In this document: piece by piece, positions 8,492 through 17,688 of the stretch
Numbering within the stretch: the stretch's first letter is position 1
How the letters are laid out: each line of letters begins with the position of its first letter
Source: Acanthaster planci
Taxonomy: Eukaryota; Echinodermata; Asteroidea; Valvatida; Acanthasteridae
DNA: 34,852 nucleotides
Direction of reading: 5' to 3'
NCBI RefSeq assembly: GCF_001949145.1
Contig: NW_019091525.1
Location: 1,929-36,780 of the forward strand
The notes under the pieces: model-generated
Database searches by the model: none
What the model was told of the DNA's origin: nothing
The model's input: the letters and a program-made list of their open reading frames with translations, nothing else
Translations under genes and position numbers: made by a program

Positions 8492-9505
8492 TTAATAAAC
8501 CAAACTCTTGAAGTTTCCTTCTTCCACCGTGAGTTGAGAATCCATCACCAAAACACGTACATCGTCAGAGGTCCCGCGGTTTCGCTCGCTCTTTCCATTT
8601 GAATCGATATATCTCCACCGCCGCCGAGTGGTCTACCCGGCCCGTGAGCGCTGTTATCGTCGGAACTTCTGAAATCGAGCCAGAGACCGTACTTATCTCT
8701 TAAATATTCAGCTATATCTACTCCGGTTAAGTTTAGGTCCTTGGCCACCGCTCTCGCCGATTCTCTATCCGAATCGCCAAAGTACTTTGTAATTTCATTC
8801 CAATGTTGATATTCAAACAGACCCTGCGAGTACAAATGGTAAGGTTTCCCTTCGACCGTCACAATCGTTTTTGTGATATGCGGATTATAAAATCTCTGGG
8901 GATTTTTGATAGCCGGGTCTCTAAACAGAATCAAAATTCCTTTCAAGCTCTTGATCGTCTGGTCGATGCTGATGTTCCATAGCGTGTCAGACTTATTTAC
9001 CGCTTGCTTCTTCCACGAATACACTCGGTCGAATAGGTAATACATCGTTTTTTTGTTTTTCAAGGTTTGAGCCAGATCTCAATTGGTGACGACTTCGTAT
9101 TCCAAGGTCAGGTCCGAAATGGAGTATTCTGCGGCTGTATCTGACGAGTTGACTACTTTGTCGTGGCCGTTAAAAGTTAAAAGTCCGCATCTCGGTAACT
9201 TACGATTTTGTTTCCTTGTAGACTCACGTTTATTTCCGAAACCAGGTTTCTCGCCACGTTGTTATATATGGTTCTGTTATCGTCAGAGGCGCCGTCCAGA
9301 TCGAGTTTAAAAGCCAGTTTGGCGGTGCCGGGTACAATGACGTCATCTGTGCCTAGGGCCGGGAATTTTACGTTTAACGTGTGACCCGCGGCTATGGTAC
9401 TCGGATTGTGTGTATAATGGTTACTTCGCGCCTTTCGCCTTTGATCGCACGAGGAACTTTAAGCCTGCGACTCGGGTTTAGCTTTTTGGTGTATTGTTGT
9501 GACAT
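8492..9505 (-). pseudogene. Major capsid protein (double jelly-roll), broken by frameshifts and a TGA stop
   Basis: Shell protein of the virion. The start is ATG 9503-9505 after TTATAAAAGTAAT, with an N-terminus of the type SRRLKVPRAIKGERREV. Blocks seen in order: VPGTAKLAFKLDLDGA, NNVARNLVSEINVSLQGN, NSSDTAAEYSISDLTLEYE, TLWNISIDQTIKSLKGIL, RFYNPHITKTIVTVEG, GLWLDFRSSDDNSAHGPGR, and near the end VMDSQLTVEEGNF, all typical of Maverick capsid proteins. Breaks: a shift in the CA-rich stretch near 9405-9412, a shift in TTTT near 9175-9183, TGA at 9079-9081, and a shift in TTTT near 8547-8552. The final stop is TAA 8492-8494. About 338 codons overall, on the short side for the family. Confidence 0.85.
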
Positions 9506-9642
9506 ATTACTTTTATAATACACTAGTCTTATTTACTATTCTTATTTACGATTCTTATTGAAATATTTTAAAAAGAAAAGAAAACGCAATTAAGGATACA
9601 CCGACCGTAAAAAAACAGGTCTTCGTACTCCATTAGTTTACT

Positions 9643-9798
9643 TTACCTTCTAAACGTTACGCTCTGGGTCTCTAAAACCATATCACCGACGTGATCTATA
9701 TCGGCGCCAAAATCACCCAGCATCTGCTCGATATTACTTAAGTCAGCTTGAATCTCCGACAATTGATCTTTAACTTGATCTTTAATTTCGCTATTCAT
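9643..9798 (-). CDS. Small helical protein, 51 aa
   Basis: Starts at ATG 9796-9798 (context AAATTAAATG) and ends at TAA 9643-9645. The protein (MNSEIKDQVKDQLSEIQAD at its start) has heptad-like spacing of I, V, L and I, so it probably forms a coiled coil. It is too short to assign to a family. Support comes from the viral-style start, the TAA stop, the lack of any other reading of this gap, and the divergent arrangement with the gene at 9826. It could be a small capsid or assembly factor, which is a guess. Confidence 0.45.
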   Translation of the reverse strand: MNSEIKDQVKDQLSEIQADLSNIEQMLGDFGADIDHVGDMVLETQSVTFRR

Positions 9799-9825
9799 TT
9801 AATTTAATTTAACCTTATTTTAAAA
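9799..9825. promoter_or_regulatory. Divergent AT-only start region with TAAATG-type contexts both ways
   Basis: Twenty-seven bases, almost only A and T, separate two divergent ATGs. The plus-strand gene starts in TATTTTAAAAATG and the minus-strand gene in AAATTAAATG. Both resemble poxvirus late promoters, where TAAAT overlaps the start codon. Confidence 0.4.
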
Positions 9826-10225
9826 ATGGCTAGTGCTTTGATGATGGTGGGAGGAGTAATAGTGAACGCCTTGGCAGTCACGGGCTCAAATTTTTTATTT
9901 AGCAGTTTATCAAAAAGTGAAGCGAGCGTAGCGAACGAACGAAAGCGTCACGACCTCGCGTTGGAGCAATTGGCGCAAGCGAAGGAATCCTGGGAACAAA
10001 ACCGAACGAATGCGACAAGAACGCACGAGTCAGCAGACATTTGTAAACGTGGACGAAGCTTTACGAGCTTTTTCGGAATTGACCGGTGAGAATATTACGC
10101 AGTTACCGCCAAAGCCTAAATTGTCCGATTTTTACGAGCCTTCCGAAGATCTAAAGATTCGCGAGTTTGTTTGGATTATATCCGGAACTGCTTTGGTCGG
10201 TTTCTTACATTATCGATTTGCATAA
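9826..10225 (+). pseudogene. Conserved Maverick protein of unknown function, one frameshift
   Basis: The N-terminus MMVGGVIVNALAVTGSNFLF (from residue 6) followed by NERKRHDLALEQLAQAKESW is a pattern I recognise from many Maverick/adintovirus elements: a hydrophobic anchor, then a basic helical region. The frame changes near 10010-10040. The second frame carries FVNVDEALRAFSELTG, PKPKLSDFYEPSEDLK and a C-terminal hydrophobic segment (WIISGTALVGFLHYRF). No function is assigned in the family. Hydrophobic ends at both termini suggest a membrane or virion role. A GAAGCGAGCGTAGCGAACG repeat copy is inserted in the first third. It lies 12 bases upstream of the integrase start. Confidence 0.55.
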
Positions 10226-10237
10226 CTTTATTTTAAA

Positions 10238-11231
10238 ATGGACCAAACTTTTAAAAAACTATTTTACAGCCCACAGGGTTACTGGCGAGGAGAAAGCGCG
10301 GTTGATCATCTACACGAAAAGACCGGTGCTGACAAATCAGTTATCAGAAACTGGCTAAAAAAGCAGGCCATTTGGCAAATATATTTAGCAAAACCAAATT
10401 ACGTACCCAGACCTACAATGTTGCAATCAGAATCGGTCAAACCTAATTACGCGCATCAAATGGACGTACTTTATTTACCCTGGGACCGCGTTAAAAGAAA
10501 AATGTTTAAGTACGCTTTGACCGTGGTAGACGTGGGTTCCCGGTATAAAGAAGCCGAGCCGTTGACCAGTAAAACCGCCGAGCAAGTGAGCGAAGCGACC
10601 AAGAAAATTTACGAGCGATCACCTCTGACCTGGCCCAAATTCGTAATGGTAGACTCGGGATCTGAATTCAAAGGCGAGTTTAAAAAGTTAATGGCAAAAC
10701 ACGGGGTAGAAATTCAAGTGGGTGAGCCGGGTGTTCACAGATCTCAAGGAATCGTGGAAAGGTTTAACCGCACTTTAGCCGAGCGTTTATTCGGACACCA
10801 ATACGCTCAAGAAATGATAAACGTGGGTGAACGAAACGTTGAATGGGTGGAACGTTTGCCCCAGGTCGTGAAATCGTTAAACGAGGAAAAAACGCGTTTA
10901 ATCGATGCCGTTCCTGTAGAAGCTATAAAATTAGCGAGCGTAGCGAGCCAAACACCCAGTGCACCTGTGAGAACTACCCAAAGAGAACTTCCTCCAGACG
11001 CGGTCGTTAGGTATCTCTATTACCCGGGCGTGGCCCGTCAGAAGGGCGACAGATCCGGTCTGGTCCGTGGACGTTTACCAAATTGAAAAGCGCACCAGTC
11101 AATTTAAACGGGTGAATGGCAAGCGGATAAAAACGGGCCCAACTTTAAATTATCTGTTAAACGGCCCAAATAGAAGTTTCGTCAAAGAGGAACTTCAGGT
11201 CGTACCCGAAGACACGGAATTACCGGAGTAA
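10238..11231 (+). pseudogene. Retroviral-type DD35E integrase, one frameshift near the C-terminus
   Basis: Catalyses insertion of the element into host DNA. An N-terminal helical region with a helix-turn-helix look (KTGADKSVIRNWLKK) precedes the RNase H-fold core. Catalytic residues are D76 (HQMDVLY), D139 (VMVDSGSEFKG) and E174 (RSQGIVERFNRTL), so the second and third are exactly 35 apart. Near 11040-11060 the frame shifts. The new frame carries the typical C-terminal end WSVDVYQIEKR, then GPTLNYLLNGPN, SFVKEELQVVP and TAA 11229-11231. The start is ATG after ATTTTAAA. Integrase and polymerase ends are convergent here, as is common in Mavericks. All three catalytic residues are present, but this copy needs its second frame for the C-terminal domain. 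Confidence 0.85.
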
Positions 11232-11331
11232 TACTCGCTTCGCTTCGTTGTTGATTAGCTTAGGTTCGCTTCGGTAATACTCGCTTCGCTCGTTCATTCG
11301 CTTCGCTCACTCGATTCGCTTATGTCCGCAA
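11232..11331 (-). repeat. GAGCGAAGCGAG repeat cluster between integrase and polymerase ends
   Basis: At least five copies of the short repeat, including the longer form GCGAAGCGAGTATTACCGAA, fill the convergent gap and overlap the last codons of the polymerase frame. They are oriented with the minus-strand polymerase gene. If the TGA at 11307-11309 were passed, the frame would stay open through the cluster to the edge of the integrase stop. Confidence 0.7.
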
Positions 11332-14300
11332 GCTAACGTATCGGTTCCATTCGGCAATATATAGCGCTTTGTGTCCAACGGCGAGAGGCTTAGTTTGTTT
11401 TGCGACAGAGTAAACATCCGATATTTGTCCGATTTCAATAGCTGCTGTTTATTGAAATAAGAAACTCGGTCAAATAGGCAGCTTTTATACATCCCGTGGG
11501 TTAACCGTTTTTCGGTTACTACTTTTGTGACCCCTTTCGCCTTCTTTAAATTTTGATCGGTAGGTAGGATCGAATACATTTTGGGTCTGATGCAAACGGT
11601 TTCTAAAATTATTTTGCCACCAAATTCGTCTTTCATTTTGCCTATGACTTTTTTTTTGGTGCTGTAAAGTTGATGATCGGGCGGGTAATTACTAAAGTCA
11701 AACAAATTGCGCTGTTCGTTTAGGTAGCCGACCAAGGAATGCTCGCTTCACTCGATTTGGACTAATAGAGAATCAGTGTCCGTGTAAATTAAGCGTACCC
11801 CTCACCAAAATTTGCTTTTAGCTCGTTGTAATAAAAATCGAACATCAACGTTTTTGATCGAGCACGCTTACGCCGCAATAGATTAGCTTATTTAATTTTG
11901 TTTTGGTTCGGTACATCTCAACAAACGAAAGCTCGCATTCTTTAAATGGTANNNNNNNNNNNNNNNNNNNNNNNNNNNNNNNNNNNNNNNNNNNNNNNNN
12001 NNNNNNNNNNNNNNNNNNNNNNNNNNNNNNNNNNNNNNNNNNNNNNNNNNNNNNNNNNNNNNNNNNNNNNNNNNNNNNNNNNNNNNNNNNNNNNNNNNNN
12101 NNNNNNNNNNNNNNNNNNNNNNNNNNNNNNNNNNNNNNNNNNNNNNNNNNNNNNNNNNNNNNNNNNNNNNNNNNNNNNNNNNNNNNNNNNNNNNNNNNNN
12201 NNNNNNNNNNNNNNNNNNNNNNNNNNNNNNNNNNNNNNNNNNNNNNNNNNNNNNNNNNNNNNNNNNNNNNNNNNNNNNNNNNNNNNNNNNNNNNNNNNNN
12301 NNNNNNNNNNNNNNNNNNNNNNNNNNNNNNNNNNNNNNNNNNNNNNNNNNNNNNNNNNNNNNNNNNNNNNNNNTTTTGGGTCGTAGTCAGGTAGTTCTGG
12401 ATTATTGGCCTTTGCATATCGTTTGGCTCCTACAGAAGAAATCCCACCTCTTTTTGCCCTTTCAAAGAACAAGTGCTTATCAATGTCTGTCAGTAGTTCC
12501 AATTATATACCCGAATGCTTTAACAATGCATCCCTCGACAGACCCGGTGACGTGTAATAGTTGGCTGGGTCAAGGCCGTAGTGTTGTTTACAGACTTTAC
12601 GGAAGTTTTCAAAAACAGCCGCTAGCAATAACACGTCCGTTTCCACGTATAGGTTATGGTAGTCGCCTAGGTTTTTACAACCAAAGGCTTGCCATACTTT
12701 TTCGCACGAGCGTATTCTTGCTCGGTCACGGTGGACTGCTTCAGAGAGCTATAGAAAGCGTCTATAGGCGGGAGTTTTGTTTCTTGAAATCGATCAAAGG
12801 AATCGATATATTCAAAGTGATAAATTCCTTTGTCCAAGAGTAAATGACTGTTATTTGGAAACCTTTCGCATAATAAGTTAAAATCATCGGGTGAACAATT
12901 TTTAACCAACCGATTTAGCGAAGCCGCCATGAAATGAAATGAGTCTAATAATCTGAGTTGGCCAAAAGAAAACGAAATGTAATTTTCGGTATTTTTAGCG
13001 ATCAACTTAATTGATTTCCCGTAAAATTTGTGAGCGCCTTGCATGATTAAATGTGCGTCATATTTTTCTAAATTATGTAAAATCACCGGAATGGGTGTTT
13101 GCTTGGCCACTATTCTTAACTTGAGATTACACCTGGCGTGCGCTGGGCCTCGGTACTTCCCCGTCACGTGACAATGATCCCTGACCTTTCTAAAATTATT
13201 GATGGGCTTTTTGCAATCTAAACATACCCATTCTCTGAACCCAACTTCATTTTTATGACAAAAATCAATTTTGTCAGATTTTGTTTTTGGTTCATTTGGA
13301 ATATCACACTGACATTGAGATTCTTCTTTTCTTTTGTCTATCAACTTTTCGCAGATCCAACAGCTATTACATTTTTCGTGGATTTTTTGTAACTCGGGTG
13401 ACCAGATCAACTTTGCTTTATTTTTAAACGTTTCGTTGATCTTCTTTGTTTCCTGAGAAAGTGACCGTATAAAATTAACAGCCGCGTTTTGACCTCTGTA
13501 CGTCTTTTGGCTAGTGCAAACTCCATCGCATCTGACGACCGCGTATGAGTATCTGCAAGGCTTGTGAATCTGTGTTTTGAGAGTGTTTGTATCTGTCGGC
13601 GGTAGTTTTTCTAAAACAGACTCAAAATCGGCGTAAATGACAAAAGGCGCGTCTTGTTTATTTTTGTAATTTTTAAACTTGAGTATATTTTCGCCTTTGA
13701 CCGGCAACTCGACCGTACATGTGGGAACGTTTAATCCTTGACAATCTTCTTTGTGTCTGGTTAACTTTTCTTCCGTTTGGAAATGCGACATGCAATTGAA
13801 ACACCAGTGTTTCTTATGCTCGTGATGATCGATATCACTCGTCAACCTAGAAAATTTTTTTTCCAACAATAGTGATTTACTTCATCTCGGGTAAAATAAA
13901 GTAAATTGATCGTTTCTTCTGGACGCTTGCTTTTGTAAAGAATGTAAAGACCGTCTTTTTTGGTGTAACCAAACACATTGATCGCCAAGTTATTTTGCGA
14001 TTCGATACGTGGGATCTGAGATATGGGTGTTGGAAAGCTTACGTTTGTAAAATTTAAACCATCTGATTCTGACCTGTAAGTCGATGTTCGCTCGTCATGT
14101 ATTTTATATTTTGGATTTGTTTCTAGCTGGCTTTTGACGTCGTCTGAATATAACTTTAAAGCTGCCCGCAACGCCCATCGGATACATTCTTCATCTTTAT
14201 TTTGGACGTTTATGATTGCTTTTTGTCTCCCAATTCTTTAGGCAACGGAATGTAAGAAGAACCCACTGGATTATATTTAACCACGTTGATGCAGAAAGCG

Positions 14301-14986
14301 ACGACTTTGTCAAAGATCCAACCCGAGCCCTTTTTGTGTATGAGCCTCCACCTCTTTTATTTGTTTTTCCCTCTGTTCAGTGAGTGCGTTTTTAACGTCG
14401 GCTTTATTTGTTACTGCATCGTTGTCGCTCAGAAAGGGAAATACGCCAAATTCAGTTTTTTCGGGTTTTTCCAATCTAAACTGAACTTTGATATTTGTTT
14501 GCAATTTGTACGAACCAATTTCTTTTAGTTCTTCCAAAGCTTTTTTCTCGATGAAAGTTTTGTAAAAATCAAAAAGTACACGAGGTCATATTCAAAGAAA
14601 CGTTGTATCAATTCCCACTTGCGAAAATTACCCTGAAAGCGCCTGACGTTTCTAATGTCGACTTCCGCAATTTCCTCGGGCTGAGTGTAAGCTTTAATCG
14701 CTTCAATAAAGTCCTGTTTGACATATTTCTCTTTCTTTGCAAAAGGAATATTATATTTTTGAACCGTTTTCAACAGCTGCCGATATGACTGACGCGGGAG
14801 ATACCTAAATTGTTTTTGATCTGCCCGTATAGCTTCAATGAGCTCGGGTTTAGTGTGAGATTTACGGGTTTTGGTTGTTTTTGGTGCCGGTAATGGGATG
14901 TTATACCGCTTGACAAAATCTTCTAAAAACGCCTTCTTAAATCGATCAAAGGTCGTTAGTAGAGGTCGGTGTTGTGGGTTGCTCAT
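11307..14986 (-). pseudogene. polB: Protein-primed family B DNA polymerase, multiply broken and with a sequence gap
   Basis: Replicates the element by protein priming. ATG 14984-14986 opens a Lys-rich N-terminus. A conserved block with GWIFDKVVAFCINVVKYNP lies at about 14250-14330, then LAINVFGYTKKDGLYILY (about 13930-14000). The exonuclease part holds FVIYADFESVL (Exo I) and ILHNLEKYDAHLIM (Exo II), with the Maverick signature DHCHVTGKYRGPAHARCN between them. After GGISSVGAKRYAKANNPELP the sequence runs into N's. Beyond them come YTDTDS (motif C, 11769-11786) and the C-terminal blocks DFSNYPPDH, FGGKIILETVCIRPKMYS and LDTKRYILPNG. Frames change repeatedly, often in A or T runs (near 12672-12677, 13853-13860, 14530-14560). 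In-frame stops are TAA 12503-12505 and TGA 11748-11750. Full length is about 1,220 codons. Confidence 0.85.
11952..12373. other. Assembly gap of 422 N
   Basis: The N run starts just after the DYDPK block and ends before the conserved region leading to motif C. This is where polymerase motif A and motif B (palm and fingers) should lie. The missing length, about 140 codons, fits what family members have there, so the gap estimate looks realistic. Confidence 0.95.
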
Positions 14987-15540
14987 GTCTCTATTTATAT
15001 GTAGGTCTCTAAAATTTTTATCATTTTTTCTATCGACTTGACTTGTTTTTTATATATTGTTATTTTCATATATAGGTCATTTATTTAAGGCGGTTGTAAA
15101 CATAGCGTGTTTTGCTTTGAACAGAGCCATGCTTTAAGTAGAGGTCACAAGTTCAGGTCGGGCTAGCGACGGGAAGTCCCTTTTTTGTTTGTGAGTGATT
15201 GCTGGTGCGATCGCCGCTGGTCACGAGTTGTTTACAGGAAAAGTGCGCTGGGGTCAAAAGTTCAAGGTCAGTGAAGTGGGAATCCCCGGCGCGTGTGGGT
15301 GAAAGGGAGTTTTGGCTCAGAAGGTGTATATTTACCCGGTATTTTTAGAGCCGGATTTTGGGGTCGATGAGGTACCCAGGGAAAATTGTTAAAATCTGAA
15401 ATTCCAGATTTTTAGGGGATTCCCCCGATTTTTTGCGTCGATGTACTACCCGGGAGTTTTTGCTGAAAACGGTGAAAAGGGCGTGTGGTCCAGAATCGGC
15501 TATTCCCTACAACTCATGTCACTGATCGCTGCGTGGAAAG
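14987..15540. other. Probable right terminal region of the Maverick, no gene
   Basis: This lies upstream of the polymerase start. The first 80 bases are AT-rich with TATATA motifs and probably hold the polymerase promoter. From about 15,130 the sequence is CpG-rich like the viral genes (for example GCGATCGCCGC, CCCCGGCGCG) and carries subterminal repeats. CpG content then falls to the host level after about 15,540. Mavericks end in terminal inverted repeats of hundreds of bases. The partner end is outside the window, so the exact boundary cannot be set. Confidence 0.4.
15341..15476. repeat. Two imperfect 67-bp direct repeats
   Basis: Units starting at 15341 and 15408 share, in order, ATTTTTAG, a CGGATTTT or CGATTTT block, GTCGATG, and TACCC followed by GGGA, with small gaps. 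Subterminal tandem repeats are often found in Maverick ends. Confidence 0.5.
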
Positions 15541-15591
15541 GCATGCTTCATCTGTGCATTGCATGAATACACAGTTCAGCACATGCAGTAC

Positions 15592-15800
15592 GAGGCAGAA
15601 ACCAGACACACAGACTGGTCCAGGACTGTATAATGCATGTATGTGCAATAGGACTTGATTGTTGGAGGGAGAAACCAGAGACAGAGATTGGTTCGGGCCT
15701 GATGAGTTGGAGGCAATATGAAACCAGTATGGACTCGTTCGGGATGAAATGTACGTGCGATATAACTTGTTTGCTTAGAGGCAGAAACCAGATACATAAA
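15592..15800. repeat. Degenerate tandem repeat built on GAGGCAGAAACCAGA
   Basis: Four related units start near 15592, 15664, 15709 and 15777, each with (g)gaggcagaaaccag followed by a ttcggg or tccagg block where complete. Spacing varies (72, 45 and 68 bases), so this is an eroded minisatellite. It lies at the likely junction of the viral element and host DNA. Confidence 0.45.
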
Positions 15801-15961
15801 TTAGCGCTGACTTTGTAATGTGAACGTTTATTTGCATCATTCAGCCTGGTATCTCTATTTTTTCCGAAAATAAGGGCATAAAAGCGGGAAAGCAGAAAAC
15901 AACCCAAAAAGCTGAAATTTTCCGCCAAATTCGGAAAGGTTGGGAGGTCTGGATCGGACCA

Positions 15962-16018
15962 GCCTATTCCATGCAGTTAACTGCCCTACACAATGGCATT
16001 CTCGTTCCCAAAAACTGA
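15962..16018 (+). repeat. Dispersed repeat R, copy a, first part
   Basis: AACTGCCCTACACAATGGCA and the flanking bases match 17461-17520 closely. In copy b this part runs straight on into the second part of the repeat. Here the second part lies about 760 bases downstream. Confidence 0.7.
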
Positions 16019-16778
16019 ACAGCCTGAGGGAAAACGGAGATAACCATGGCCCGGTGCCGTTGTTTGCTAGTAGTAATATGGTTATGGTTAGGTCAGCAAA
16101 AACTGCCAATGTGCTATCAAGATTTTACTATCCACCCTGAGCTTAAGTGCACCCTCACTGGCAAGAGAAAGACAGAATGGTACGATCATTGTGCGGTCTT
16201 TCAATGAATAAGCCCATACAAATCTGAGATGATTATTTTATTAATATTCACTTGTAGCTTTCATGACAAAGGTTTATTAAACATTCAATTTAATCAACTA
16301 TAGCAGACATATTTTAATCTACTGAAGCGCCGGCGGCCGGGTCCGGCCGGTTGGGGCGCCGGCGGCCGGGTCCGGCCGGTTGGGGCGCCGGCGGCCGGGT
16401 CCGGCCGGTTGGGGCGCTAGCTCGGACCCGCAAGGAGTTGGCTGACCTCGCACCTGCGCAGTCCCTGCCAACAGGCGCCATGTTTAGAGCTTGTCTGAAA
16501 AACACATTGTTGTTGATGCTACAGCAATAAAACAGAGATTTCTTGACCAGAACAGCGATCTGTGGCTCTGTGTGTATCTATACTAGCGTCGGACCCTAAT
16601 CTGTACGACACGCTACACTACTATTAAAATTTGCTCCAGTGGTACGTGCTTTGTATATTAATGCAAGGGAACACAAAGACAAAATTTGTTTTCATTTTCA
16701 AAACGATTACCGTGCTCCAAATTTGTTTACACCGTCTTTTGTTACATTTTCCTTTTGAAGGGCCTAGGATTAAGTGAC
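16019..16778. other. Segment of about 760 bp that splits repeat R copy a
   Basis: No convincing gene. It contains a 29-bp GC-rich tandem repeat, a stretch with AATAAAACAGAG (polyadenylation-like) near 16526, and the end-like sequence GACACGCTACACTA near 16608-16621. This could be an LTR or another insertion, but no clean boundaries or target duplication are visible. Confidence 0.35.
16327..16413. repeat. GC-rich minisatellite, three identical 29-bp units
   Basis: Units start at 16327, 16356 and 16385 and are identical; a fourth begins GCGC at 16414. Each unit holds GCCGGCGGCCGGGTCCGGCC, which is almost self-complementary and can fold into a strong hairpin. Its base composition is far above the surrounding AT-rich DNA. 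Confidence 0.9.
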
Positions 16779-16950
16779 AGAAATAAATCAAAGTGAACAG
16801 TGTGCAGTTCTACACATAATCACAAGGGAAAATATTGCCATAATTTCACATAATTCAAATCTGAATCAGACCAGCCCAAATGACAGCAAAATGACTATCG
16901 AGATCAAGAACATAGAGAGGAAATGCTACATTTATGGTGAAAGGAAAGGG
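16779..16950 (+). repeat. Dispersed repeat R, copy a, second part
   Basis: Shares long blocks with 17526-17688, including ACAAGGGAAAATAT, TTCAAATCTGAATCAGACCA, GACAGCAAAATGACT or AACAGCAAAATGACT, and GGAAATGCTACATTTAT, in the same order and orientation. Confidence 0.75.
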
Positions 16951-17460
16951 ATTCAAGTTCATTTACTATAAGACTAGATTTATTATGAATTCCATTGGGC
17001 TGGTCTACAGTCCAAGAGGCGCCAACCCTTCCCACACTCCTCCCATGTGGCGAGTCAGATTAGCATCTAAAAAGTCACGACAAAATTCGAGCTATAATTA
17101 TACCTGTTCTCTTCGTCAGCATGCCACTGCTGCCACCACTGTAATGTTGACCACCTGGGTCTCACCATGCTGACAAAAGACACTGTGAAGCTTCCTCTCT
17201 GGTTTTTGTGGCTTTCGGCCATTTATTAAAACTCTGACTCTCTTGTTTGACAGCATCTCTGAAAACAATGTGCTTCTAAAAACGCTACTGCACCAGCGCT
17301 GCGGCAACGGGTCTCTCAGGCTGACCGACGGGCCCACTGCATGGCTCTACCGTGGACCCATGCTAGCGCCCAAGCCAGTCATCCAGCACTCACACTTCAG
17401 TAGTTTTCACTATAAATTTCACTCACCGGTGAACTGTTTGCCCACATCATCCTTTAACCT

Positions 17461-17688
17461 GCCTATTTTTTTTGCAAGTAAACTGCCCTACACAATGGCA
17501 TTCTCGTTCGCAAAAACTGACCGGGGAAATTAAAGTGAACACTTCTACACACAAAACCACAAGGGAAAATATCGCCATAATTCCACATCATTCAAATCTG
17601 AATCAGACCAACCAAAATAACAGCAAAATGACTGTACACAGATCAAGATCATAGAGTGGAAATGCTACATTTATAGTGAAGGGAAAGG
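17461..17688 (+). repeat. Dispersed repeat R, copy b, contiguous
   Basis: Holds both parts of repeat R without interruption in 228 bases. It serves as the reference showing that copy a at 15962-16950 has been split. The open frames through it are short and look non-coding. Confidence 0.75.

Noticed and set aside
9083-9310. Plus-strand frame of 75 codons opposite the capsid gene
   Set aside because: It is a shadow of the minus-strand capsid gene, whose conserved blocks explain the same bases.
1-15000. Adenain-type maturation protease, expected in Mavericks
   Set aside because: No frame with protease motifs was seen. It probably lies in the missing left part of the element, so no call is made.
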